From Clostridium rectalis (GTDB lineage Bacteria > Bacillota > Clostridia > Clostridiales > Clostridiaceae): a stretch of 64,000 nt of DNA. The notes below the pieces were generated by a model. It was not told where the DNA came from, did no database searches, and saw nothing but the letters and a program-made list of their open reading frames with translations. Made by a program: the position numbers and the translations under genes. Positions 26,027 through 33,954 of the stretch are shown here, in pieces. Position 1 is the stretch's first letter, and every line of letters begins with the position of its first letter. The stretch is taken from the NCBI RefSeq assembly GCF_900626095.1, contig NZ_UYZZ01000004.1:186001-250000 (forward strand), in the 5' to 3' direction.

Positions 26027-27526
26027 ATGATAATTGGTATTGACTTAGGTACAACAAATTCAGCAGCGGCATATATTGATAAGGATGGAAATCCGCAAAT
26101 GTTTTTAAATAGAGAAGGAGATCGTATAACACCGTCTGTAATTTTATTTGAGGATAATACTCCAGTAATAGGGAGTATAGCTAAAATGAACTCTATTTCA
26201 GATCCATATAATGTTGTACAGTTTGTTAAAAGACAATTAGGAAATGAAAATTATAAATTTACAAGGGAAGATGGAGAAGAATTTACTACAGAAGAGCTAT
26301 CAGCATTAATAATAAAAAGAATTAAGGAAGATGTGGAGAATTATTTAGGAAAGAAGGTAGGACAGGCAGTAATAACGGTTCCAGCTTATTTTGATGATGC
26401 GCAAAGAAAGGCAACTCAAGATGCTGGGGCAATTGCTGGTTTAGATGTAGTAAGCATAATAAATGAACCCACGGCGGCAGCGCTAGCATATGGAATAACT
26501 AGCAAGGCTGGAGCTCAAAATGTTGTAGTTTATGATTTAGGTGGGGGAACTTTTGATGTAACAATAATGAAGATAACAGAAGGGGAAATAGTAATAAAGG
26601 CAACGGGAGGAGATAAAAATTTAGGTGGATTTGATTTTGATAACAAGATTATAGAGTATGTTATAAATAAATTTGAAGAAGAGCATCAGGTGGACTTGTA
26701 TGATGATGATATAGCAATTCAGGATCTCAGGGAAAAGGCGGAAATGTGCAAAAAAATGTTATCTAGTAGATTAAAATCTAGTATAACTGTAGTATCCCAA
26801 GGAAAGGCATTGAAGGTAGATATAACAAGAGATTTATTTAATGAAATGATAGAGCCTCTTTTAGATAGGACTATTTTTATTATGAATAATGTTATTGATG
26901 AATCAGGAATATCAGATAAAATAGATAAAATACTATTGGTGGGTGGTTCTACAAGAGTAAATAGAGTATCAGAAGTAATTGAAAAAACTATTGGAATTAA
27001 ACCATCTAGTGAAGTGAATCCTGATGAGGTAGTAGCTATTGGAGCGGCTTATCAAGGATATATATTTAATAAAGATCTAAAAAATGATGATAAAAAAATA
27101 AATCATAAAATAACGGATGTGAATTCTCATAGTTTAGGAATAGTGGCTATTAATAATTTAGGAGAGGATGAAAATTGCATAATCTTAGAAAAAAATACCC
27201 CTTTACCTGCAGAAGCAGAAAGGGAGTTTTATACTTCTTTTGATGGACAAGATCAAATTAAATTAAAAATTACTGAAGGTGAAGATGAGGAATTAGAATA
27301 TGTGAATATAATAGGAACAGCAACTCTAAAATTAAGAAACAGTCCCAAGGGTTCTCCTATTAATGTGATTATTTCTTATGATTCTAACTCTATAGTTCAT
27401 GTAAGGGTTATTGATTTAATAAGTAATGAGGATTTAGGTGAAATGTATATAGAAAGAAAATCTAATTTGTCCAAGGATGAGGTATTATACAAAACTGAAA
27501 AAATATCAGAAATAAATGTAGATTAG
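26027..27526 (+). CDS. Divergent Hsp70 (DnaK-like) without the C-terminal lid
   Basis: A 499-residue Hsp70. The nucleotide-binding domain (1-~345) is complete: phosphate-1 GIDLGTTNSAAAY, INEPTAAALAYG, phosphate-2 VVYDLGGGTFDVTI and adenosine motif ILLVGGSTRVNRV. A beta-sandwich substrate domain follows (SHSLGIVAINN, NTPLPAEAEREFYTSFDGQ) but the ~100-residue helical lid and EEVD-like tail of DnaK (~610 aa) are absent. The chromosomal dnaK is normally beside grpE and dnaJ; here the partners are a variant J protein and AAA+ ATPases, so this is a dedicated paralogue. GGAGG precedes the ATG. Confidence 0.9.
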   Translation: MIIGIDLGTTNSAAAYIDKDGNPQMFLNREGDRITPSVILFEDNTPVIGSIAKMNSISDPYNVVQFVKRQLGNENYKFTREDGEEFTTEELSALIIKRIKEDVENYLGKKVGQAVITVPAYFDDAQRKATQDAGAIAGLDVVSIINEPTAAALAYGITSKAGAQNVVVYDLGGGTFDVTIMKITEGEIVIKATGGDKNLGGFDFDNKIIEYVINKFEEEHQVDLYDDDIAIQDLREKAEMCKKMLSSRLKSSITVVSQGKALKVDITRDLFNEMIEPLLDRTIFIMNNVIDESGISDKIDKILLVGGSTRVNRVSEVIEKTIGIKPSSEVNPDEVVAIGAAYQGYIFNKDLKNDDKKINHKITDVNSHSLGIVAINNLGEDENCIILEKNTPLPAEAEREFYTSFDGQDQIKLKITEGEDEELEYVNIIGTATLKLRNSPKGSPINVIISYDSNSIVHVRVIDLISNEDLGEMYIERKSNLSKDEVLYKTEKISEINVD

Positions 27527-27537
27527 GGGTTAATAGA

Positions 27538-28713
27538 ATGATTAATTATTATGAAGAACTTAACATTGAAAAAAGTTTAAAGGGTGATGAATTAAGGAAA
27601 GAGTTAAAAATTTTACAAAGAAAATGGATGGGAAGAACTAATGCTCCAGATTTAAATAGAAGACAGGATGCTGAGAGAAAAGTAGAAATGATTGCAGAGG
27701 CAGAAAAAATTCTACTAAATGAAAGCAAGAGAAAAGAATATGACGTAAGTTTAAGTGAAAGTTTTGATGACAATGAAAAAAATACTGAAAGTAGAGAATA
27801 TAATACAAATTGTACTAGTGTACAGGAGCTTATTGATACTGCATGGGACTTAATAATTTCAAATAAACCCGCAGATGCAATAGTGATTGCAAGAAAAGCA
27901 ACAGAAATTGAGGTGAATAATAGTAAAACATGGATAACTTTAGCTTATGCTTATACTTTATGGAAGAGTCCAACAGAGGCAGAAGATGCTTATAAACGAG
28001 CAATAAATATAACTCCTAACAATGATACATATTATTGTGAGTTCGGCAACTTTTATTTGGATTATAATGAATTTGATAAAGCAAGAGATTGTGCTGATAA
28101 AGCTAATGTATTAAATCCTAACTCGGATTACAATAAATTATTATTGGCAAATGTTTATGCAAATACAGATGAGTATGATAGTGCAATATCTATATTTGAG
28201 GAACTTATAAAAAACAATCCCTCTAATGAAGGGTTTAAAAAAATGTTAGCTGATTGCTATTATTTTAAAGGATTAGAATGTTGTTATAAACATAGTGACG
28301 GATATTATTATAATGTATCAGAAGAGGATACTAAGGAAATGATTAGCAATATGAAAAAAGCCCAAAAATATAATAATGATTCGGAATTAAATGATAAAAT
28401 CGCATGGGGGGAAGAGTCATTAAAGAAGAAATTTGACAAGAGTAAAATTTCATTATTTGCTGTACCTGCCGTTATGTTTTTGGCTGCCAATAAGTTTATA
28501 TTTAAATTTTTAGCTGTTGCTATAATTGCTGGAATAGCTTATTTATGCATGAGACCTCAATGGAGGTTAAATAGAAATAGTTTGTTTGGGGAGAAGACAG
28601 TCTTTGATTATAGTTCATTAATAGTAACTAAAAGTATTGGTGTTATATTCATGGTGATTGTTGGTTGTTGGAGGTTTGTTATTGAAATGTTAGCAGGTTC
28701 AACAAGGGATTAA
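27538..28713 (+). CDS. J-like/TPR membrane protein lacking the HPD motif
   Basis: A 391-residue protein starting 11 bases after Hsp70. Residues 1-65 align with a J domain (YYEELNIEKSL, RKELKILQRKWMG, ERKVEMIAEAEKILL, SKRKEYD), but the His-Pro-Asp that stimulates Hsp70 reads Ala-Pro-Asp (TNAPDLNRR). Residues ~95-250 are tetratricopeptide repeats (WITLAYAYTLWKSPTEAEDA, YCEFGNFYLDYNEFDKARDC, KLLLANVYANTDEYDSAISI). Two C-terminal membrane regions follow (~300-335 and ~360-385). It probably tethers Hsp70 or its client to the membrane. Whether it stimulates Hsp70 ATPase is doubtful. Confidence 0.8.
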   Translation: MINYYEELNIEKSLKGDELRKELKILQRKWMGRTNAPDLNRRQDAERKVEMIAEAEKILLNESKRKEYDVSLSESFDDNEKNTESREYNTNCTSVQELIDTAWDLIISNKPADAIVIARKATEIEVNNSKTWITLAYAYTLWKSPTEAEDAYKRAINITPNNDTYYCEFGNFYLDYNEFDKARDCADKANVLNPNSDYNKLLLANVYANTDEYDSAISIFEELIKNNPSNEGFKKMLADCYYFKGLECCYKHSDGYYYNVSEEDTKEMISNMKKAQKYNNDSELNDKIAWGEESLKKKFDKSKISLFAVPAVMFLAANKFIFKFLAVAIIAGIAYLCMRPQWRLNRNSLFGEKTVFDYSSLIVTKSIGVIFMVIVGCWRFVIEMLAGSTRD

Positions 28714-28726
28714 TATTTTAAACAAA

Positions 28727-28770
28727 TAAAACTATGCAAAATAGAATGATGAATTTTGCATAGTTTTTAT
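28727..28770 (+). terminator. Intrinsic terminator inside the cluster, before the tandem AAA+ gene
   Basis: AAACTATGCAAAAT and ATTTTGCATAGTTT form a stem of about 14 bp with a ~10-nt loop and a T-run. It separates the first six genes from the AAA+ gene 44 bases downstream. Partial read-through would lower AAA+ expression relative to the rest. Confidence 0.8.
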
Positions 28771-28814
28771 ATGTGAAAATAAATATAAAATTATTAAAAT
28801 ATTTGGAGGTACCC

Positions 28815-31205
28815 ATGAATTATTTAGACTTATATAATGTTGAAAGTTTAGAAAAATTTAAGGATATGATAAATGAATATATAAAAAAAGGATTAAATAA
28901 TAAAGCTTTAGAAATACTTTTAGAGGCTTTAAAAAAATGTCCTGATCATCCGGAATTATATATTATTATCTCAGATATATATATAAATTCAGGTGATTAT
29001 GTAAAGGCTAATCAATATTTAAATCAGGCATTATATCTAGATGGAAATAATCCAGAATATAAAGTGATCCAGGGAAAATTATATTATTTTAAAAAAGATA
29101 TTGAAAATGCATTTGCTATTTTAAAAGAAATAATACAAACAGTTCCAGAAAATTATACCGCTAATTTATTAATGGCAAATATGTTGATAGAATTAGGTGA
29201 TTATAATAAAGCTAAAGATCATATTCAAATTGTTAATAAAAGCGGTGAAATCACAGTGGATTCTGTAAAATTAGTAGTAAGATATTTAATGGGATGCAAT
29301 GAATATAATCAAGCTATAGAATTACTTAAAAAGGATAATAAAAAGTTAAGAAATGATGAATTAGAATATCTTAGGGCTAAAGTATATTATATGATGGGAC
29401 AGGAGTCTGAATGTATTAAGGTTTGCAAAAAAATGAGAATTAAGTATCCAAATTCTATTTATATAATCAAGGCTGATGAATTAATAAATAAGGTCAATAA
29501 AAAAAGTTATTATAAAAGTAATGATACGGTAGAAAGAAATACGGAGTCTAGTATAAAAGACGATGAATCTTTAAAAGATTCTCTAGAGAAATTGAATAAT
29601 TTAATAGGACTTAAAAATGTAAAAAACGAAGTGAATAAAATTGTAAAACTAATTCAATTTGAAAAAGAAAGAAGTAAAAGATTAGGTATTAAAGATAATA
29701 TTTCTCAATGTTATCACTTTATGTTTTCAGGTAATCCAGGTACAGGTAAAACGACAGTTGCTAGATTATTAGGGAGTATATTTTATAATTTGGGTATTTT
29801 AGAAAAAGGACATGTAGTTGAGGTGGATAGAAGTGATTTAGTAGAGGGGTATATAGGACAAACAGCAACAAAAACTTCTAAAGTTATAGATAGTGCTATG
29901 GGCGGAATTCTATTTATAGACGAGGCTTATACATTATACCCTAAAGATAGTTCTAATGACTTTGGTAAAGAGGCTATAGATACATTGTTAAAGGCAATGG
30001 AGGATAAAAGAGATAAATTTATAGTAATAGTTGCAGGGTATAAAAATCAAATGAAAGATTTTTTAAAATCTAATCCAGGGTTGAAAAGTAGAATAAGCAT
30101 TGAAGTAGATTTTGAAAATTATACTGAAGAGGAGCTGTTACTAATTGCTAGAGAAATAGCTAAAATGAATTATTATAGAATGTGTTCTCATGGGGAAAGA
30201 GCATTTATAAAGGCAATAAGTAATGAAATGTTTGATGAAAATTTTGCAAATGGAAGATCAGTAAGAAATTTAATTGAAGCAGCTATTAGGGAGAGAGCTT
30301 TTAGATTAGGTGGACAAAACCTTACGGAAGAGGAATTAAGTACCTTAGAACCTAAGGATTTTAATATAGATATTGAAAACTTATTTGGAGATGACTTAGA
30401 CCAGATACAAAAAGAACTGGAAGACTTAATAGGACTTAATAAAGTTAAAAAAGTAATAGACAATCTTATAAAACTTGTTAAGGTTAACAAAAAAAAGGAG
30501 AACATGGGAGTTAAAACAAATGGTGTTAATTTACATATGGTATTTAAGGGAAATCCAGGCACAGGTAAGACTACTGTGGCACGAATAGTTAGTAGAATGT
30601 TAAAGGCTATAGGCGTGTTAAAAAAAGGACATTTAATAGAGGTTACAAGTGAAGATTTAATTTCAGGATATGTAGGACAAACTGCTACTAAAACATTAGA
30701 AAAAATTAAAGAAGCATATGGTGGAGTTTTATTTATTGATGAGGCTTACTCTTTGGCTAGTAAGGGACAGGGAGAGGCTGATGGGTTTGGTAAAGAGGCA
30801 TTAGCAATATTGATAAAAGAAATGGAAGACAATAGAGATAAGTTTGTAGTAATTATGGCTGGATATACTGATGAAATGGCTGACTTAATGAATGTTAATC
30901 CTGGACTTAAAAGTAGAATCGGATACGAAATAGAGTTTGAGGATTATAATGAGAAGGAATTAATGGAGATATTTAAAATATTTTGTGAGAAAGAGAAATA
31001 TAAATTATCAAGGGAAGCAAAGATTTTGTTAGAAGAAAATTTCTATAAGACATATATAAATAGAGATAAAAACTATGGTAATGGCAGAGTAGCGAGACAA
31101 TTATTTGAGATGGTAAAAATTAATCAGGCCCAAAGGGTTGTAGAATTAGAGGGAGAGTCATTATTTGAAATTATCAAAGATGATATAAAGGAATGCGAGT
31201 GTTAG
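28815..31205 (+). CDS. TPR protein with two CbxX/EccA-type AAA+ ATPase domains
   Basis: A 796-residue protein. Residues ~1-230 are tetratricopeptide repeats (ALEILLEALKKCPDHPELYI, ANQYLNQALYLDGNNPEYKV). Two AAA+ domains of the CbxX/CfqX family follow. Domain 1 has Walker A GNPGTGKTTVARLLG (~305), Walker B GGILFIDEAYTL (~365) and the pore-side GYIGQTATKT. Domain 2 has GNPGTGKTTVARIVS (~579), GGVLFIDEAYSL (~638) and GYVGQTATKT. Both have sensor arginines (NPGLKSR) and look active. N-terminal TPR plus CbxX AAA+ is the plan of EccA of type VII secretion, but EccA has one AAA+ domain. The ATG at 28815 follows GGAGG by five bases. An unfoldase or assembly motor for the cluster is inferred. Confidence 0.85.
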   Translation: MNYLDLYNVESLEKFKDMINEYIKKGLNNKALEILLEALKKCPDHPELYIIISDIYINSGDYVKANQYLNQALYLDGNNPEYKVIQGKLYYFKKDIENAFAILKEIIQTVPENYTANLLMANMLIELGDYNKAKDHIQIVNKSGEITVDSVKLVVRYLMGCNEYNQAIELLKKDNKKLRNDELEYLRAKVYYMMGQESECIKVCKKMRIKYPNSIYIIKADELINKVNKKSYYKSNDTVERNTESSIKDDESLKDSLEKLNNLIGLKNVKNEVNKIVKLIQFEKERSKRLGIKDNISQCYHFMFSGNPGTGKTTVARLLGSIFYNLGILEKGHVVEVDRSDLVEGYIGQTATKTSKVIDSAMGGILFIDEAYTLYPKDSSNDFGKEAIDTLLKAMEDKRDKFIVIVAGYKNQMKDFLKSNPGLKSRISIEVDFENYTEEELLLIAREIAKMNYYRMCSHGERAFIKAISNEMFDENFANGRSVRNLIEAAIRERAFRLGGQNLTEEELSTLEPKDFNIDIENLFGDDLDQIQKELEDLIGLNKVKKVIDNLIKLVKVNKKKENMGVKTNGVNLHMVFKGNPGTGKTTVARIVSRMLKAIGVLKKGHLIEVTSEDLISGYVGQTATKTLEKIKEAYGGVLFIDEAYSLASKGQGEADGFGKEALAILIKEMEDNRDKFVVIMAGYTDEMADLMNVNPGLKSRIGYEIEFEDYNEKELMEIFKIFCEKEKYKLSREAKILLEENFYKTYINRDKNYGNGRVARQLFEMVKINQAQRVVELEGESLFEIIKDDIKECEC

Positions 31206-31300
31206 TAGCTAAATATAATATATCATTTTTATTATTTAAGTAGGTTGTGTTAATATATGTTATAAAATTTAAATATTATGTCAGTTAAGAATTTATTTTA

Positions 31301-31392
31301 TATAATTTCCAAATATTTAAAAGGAAATTATAATTTTAAGTATAATATTTAAATATATAGTAAAAAAAGATGGGAGAATACTATCTTTTTAT
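31301..31392 (+). promoter_or_regulatory. Inverted repeat and terminator-like hairpin before the sugar kinase
   Basis: TATAATTTCC (31301-31310) and GGAAATTATA (31323-31332) form a 10-bp inverted repeat. AAAAAGAT (31364-31371) and ATCTTTTT (31383-31390) form a short hairpin with a T-run 30 bases before the kinase start. They could end the AAA+ transcript or attenuate the kinase gene. No clear promoter was found here. Confidence 0.4.
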
Positions 31393-31421
31393 TAATATAT
31401 TAGAAAAGGGGAATGAATGAT

Positions 31422-32309
31422 ATGTTGTATGTTATTGGAGTAGATGGAGGAGGTACAAAAACAGAGGCTGTTGCTTATGATTTAGAGGGAGAGATGATTA
31501 TGTCTTCCTTAAGGGGTTTTGGGAATTTACTAAATGGTAAGGATGAGGCTTTAAAAAATATTATAGATTCTATAGAAGAAATAGTAAATAATTTGGGGAA
31601 GGAAAACTTAAAAGCATTGTATTTAGGAGTAGCAGGTTCAGAAGTTGGGGATAATTCTAGGATAATAGAGAAGGAAATTAAAGATAAACTGGCACTTGAT
31701 TCTGTAGTGATGAATGATGGAGAATTAGCATTAAGGGCTATATTAAAAGGTGAGGATGGTATTTTAACTATTGCAGGAACTGGTTCTATTGCTTTTGGGA
31801 TAAATAAAGATAAATCCTGTAAATGTGGAGGTTGGGGACATCTTCTTGGTGATGAAGGCAGTGGATATAAAATAGCTATAGAAGCTATAAAAAATATGAT
31901 ATACGAAGAAGATTACTTATTAGAAAAATCAGCTCTTACTAAAGCCATAATGGAGAAACTTAATATATCCTCAGTTTCTGAAATTACAAGTTTTGTATAC
32001 TCATCTACAAAGGATGAAGTTGCAAGTTTAACTCCTATAGTTTCTAAACTTGCTGATAAAGGTGATAGATTATCAAAAGAAATATTATTACAAGAGGGAA
32101 TTGCCATAGCTAAGAGTACAGAAAATGTGTATAAAAAACTAAAGTTTAATACTTGTTTAATAGGATTAGTTGGAGGGGTTATAAAAAAATCTGCTGTAGT
32201 TAGACAAGCTTTCGAAAAATATTTAAAAGAAAATGTAAAAGTTGATTCTTTTGTAGATGATAAGGTTTCACCAGCTAAAGGGGCGTATTATATGTATATA
32301 AGAAAGTAG
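31422..32309 (+). CDS. BadF/BadG-type sugar kinase (N-acetylglucosamine / N-acetylmuramate kinase)
   Basis: A 295-residue ASKHA-fold kinase. Phosphate-1 is VIGVDGGGTKTEAVAYD, and ILTIAGTGSIAFG and CGGWGHLLGDEGSGYKIA carry the phosphate-2 and sugar-side loops typical of eukaryotic-type GlcNAc kinases and of clostridial MurK. MurK of C. acetobutylicum phosphorylates both MurNAc and GlcNAc. With MurQ and NagA ~23 kb downstream a murein-recycling role is likely, but the adjacent beta-glucoside operon leaves glucose or glucosamine open. The ATG at 31422 is ten bases past the G4 ribosome site; an ATG at 31413 is too close to it. Confidence 0.75.
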   Translation: MLYVIGVDGGGTKTEAVAYDLEGEMIMSSLRGFGNLLNGKDEALKNIIDSIEEIVNNLGKENLKALYLGVAGSEVGDNSRIIEKEIKDKLALDSVVMNDGELALRAILKGEDGILTIAGTGSIAFGINKDKSCKCGGWGHLLGDEGSGYKIAIEAIKNMIYEEDYLLEKSALTKAIMEKLNISSVSEITSFVYSSTKDEVASLTPIVSKLADKGDRLSKEILLQEGIAIAKSTENVYKKLKFNTCLIGLVGGVIKKSAVVRQAFEKYLKENVKVDSFVDDKVSPAKGAYYMYIRK

Positions 32310-32318
32310 AAATAAAAA

Positions 32319-32352
32319 TAAAAAACTGTTTTATTAGCAGTTTTTTATTTTT
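32319..32352 (+). terminator. Intrinsic terminator after the sugar kinase
   Basis: AAAAAACTG and CAGTTTTTT form a 9-bp stem with a 9-nt loop and a long T tract. Confidence 0.7.
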
Positions 32353-32369
32353 TTTAATTGTGTAAATTT

Positions 32370-32437
32370 GTGTGTAAAATAAGGTAATTTTTGAAAGTGT
32401 GCAGTTATTTTACACAGTGTGTGAATAAAGTGTGTAA
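32370..32437 (+). promoter_or_regulatory. Candidate upstream activator sites for the sigma-54 promoter
   Basis: GTGTGTAAAATAA (from 32370), GTGTGTGAATAA (32417-32428) and GTGTGTAA (32430-32437) repeat one motif, and TTATTTTACAC just before the second copy is its inverted form. They lie ~45-115 bases upstream of the -24 box, where enhancer-binding activators act. The activator itself is not in the window. Confidence 0.5.
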
Positions 32438-32482
32438 CTGTATATAGTATGTGGATAGGGGGGTTTAAGGTTGGAAAGATAT

Positions 32483-32498
32483 TGGCACGATGTTTGCT
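32483..32498 (+). promoter_or_regulatory. Sigma-54 (-24/-12) promoter of the 6-phospho-beta-glucosidase/PTS operon
   Basis: TGGCAC (32483-32488), five bases, then TTGCT (32494-32498) is a complete match to the sigma-54 consensus TGGCAC-N5-TTGCW. It lies 48 bases before the GH4 start. It implies RpoN and a LevR/CelR-type activator encoded elsewhere. Confidence 0.85.
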
Positions 32499-32545
32499 AT
32501 ATATAATAGTGCACATACAAAGTAGAAACTTAGGAGGTATGTTCA

Positions 32546-33868
32546 ATGGAGAAAGGCATAAAAATAGTGACAATAGGGGGAGGATCTAGTTATACTCCTG
32601 AATTAGTTGAGGGGTTTATAAAAAGGTATGATGAATTGCCAGTTAGAGAATTATGGTTAGTTGATATAGAGGAAGGAAAGGAAAAATTACAGATAGTAGG
32701 GAGCCTAGCTAAAAGAATGGTAAAAAAAGCTGGAGTACCTATGAAAATAAATTTAACTTTAGATAGAAAAGAGGCATTAAAGGATGCTGATTTTGTTACC
32801 ACTCAGATAAGGGTTGGTCTATTAGATGCAAGAATCAAGGATGAAAGAATTCCTTTAAACCATGGAGTTATAGGACAAGAAACTAATGGTGCAGGAGGAA
32901 TGTTTAAGGCATTAAGAACGATTCCAGTTATTTTAGATATAGATAAGGATATGAGTAGATTATGTCCTAATGCATGGATGATAAATTTTACTAATCCAGC
33001 AGGGATGGTTACAGAAGCTTTATTAAAATATGGTAAAAATAAAAAAGTTGTGGGACTTTGTAATGTACCTATTGGTATGGAGAAGGCAGCAGCAAAGGTA
33101 TTAGGAGTGGAACATAAAAGACTTAGAATGGATTTTATAGGGTTGAATCATATGGTGTTTGGTAAAGATGCATATGTAGATGGTATAAAAGTAACTGAAA
33201 AGTTAATGGATTTATTAGCTAGTGGAAAAGTAGGACAGATAGTTAAAAATATATCTGATTTTACTTGGGATAAGGATTTTATAAAAGCATTAGGTATGAT
33301 GCCATGCCCTTATCATAAGTATTATTTTCAAACAAGGGACATGTTAGAAGAAGAATTGAAAGAATTTTCTAAAGGAGAAACAAGAGCAGAGGTTGTAAAA
33401 AAAGTAGAGGAAGATTTGTTTAAACTTTATAAGGATGAAACTTTAGATGTTAAACCTTTAGAATTAGAAAAAAGGGGAGGAGCCTACTATAGTGATGCAG
33501 CATGTAGGTTAATATGTTCAATATACAATGACAAAAGAGACATACAACCTGTAAATACAAGAAACAATGGGGCTATAGTAAATCTCCCAAAAGAATCTTG
33601 TGTTGAAGTTTCATGTATTATAACAAAAGATGGGCCTAAACCTATTGCATTCGGTGAGTTACCAGTAGGAATAAATGGACTTATTCAACAGATAAAAACT
33701 TTTGAAAGATTAGTTGTGGATGCTGCAGTAAATGGAGATTATGAAAAGGCAATATTGGCTTTAACAGTTAATCCTTTAGTTCAATCAGATAAGCTTGCTA
33801 AGAATTTAGTAGATGAGCTTATGGTAGCACATAAAGACTATTTACCTCAATTTAAAAAAGTTATATAA
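32546..33868 (+). CDS. GH4 family 6-phospho-beta-glucosidase
   Basis: A 440-residue NAD+- and metal-dependent glycoside hydrolase family 4 enzyme that cleaves phosphorylated beta-disaccharides made by PTS uptake. The NAD site is at the N-terminus (KIVTIGGGSSYTPELVEG). Other markers are VTTQIRVGLLDARIKDERIP, the metal-site GLCNVPIG and GLNHMVFG, and the NNGAIVNLPKESCVEVSC segment. Cellobiose-6P, gentiobiose-6P or chitobiose-6P are candidate substrates. AGGAGG precedes the ATG. It is first in the sigma-54 operon with the PTS permease. Confidence 0.9.
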   Translation: MEKGIKIVTIGGGSSYTPELVEGFIKRYDELPVRELWLVDIEEGKEKLQIVGSLAKRMVKKAGVPMKINLTLDRKEALKDADFVTTQIRVGLLDARIKDERIPLNHGVIGQETNGAGGMFKALRTIPVILDIDKDMSRLCPNAWMINFTNPAGMVTEALLKYGKNKKVVGLCNVPIGMEKAAAKVLGVEHKRLRMDFIGLNHMVFGKDAYVDGIKVTEKLMDLLASGKVGQIVKNISDFTWDKDFIKALGMMPCPYHKYYFQTRDMLEEELKEFSKGETRAEVVKKVEEDLFKLYKDETLDVKPLELEKRGGAYYSDAACRLICSIYNDKRDIQPVNTRNNGAIVNLPKESCVEVSCIITKDGPKPIAFGELPVGINGLIQQIKTFERLVVDAAVNGDYEKAILALTVNPLVQSDKLAKNLVDELMVAHKDYLPQFKKVI

Positions 33869-33954
33869 AAAGGCTTTAAATGATTCTTTTAAATTAGTGC
33901 ATTATTAATTAATTGCTTATAAATTTATAAATATTAAAAGGGGAGGATTAAAGC

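Noticed and set aside
19236-31205. The Hsp70/AAA+ cluster as a type VII secretion locus
   Set aside because: The TPR-CbxX protein recalls EccA, but there is no WXG100 substrate, EccB/D/E, EssA-C or mycosin; the ATPase is HerA/VirB4-like rather than a triple-FtsK EccC.
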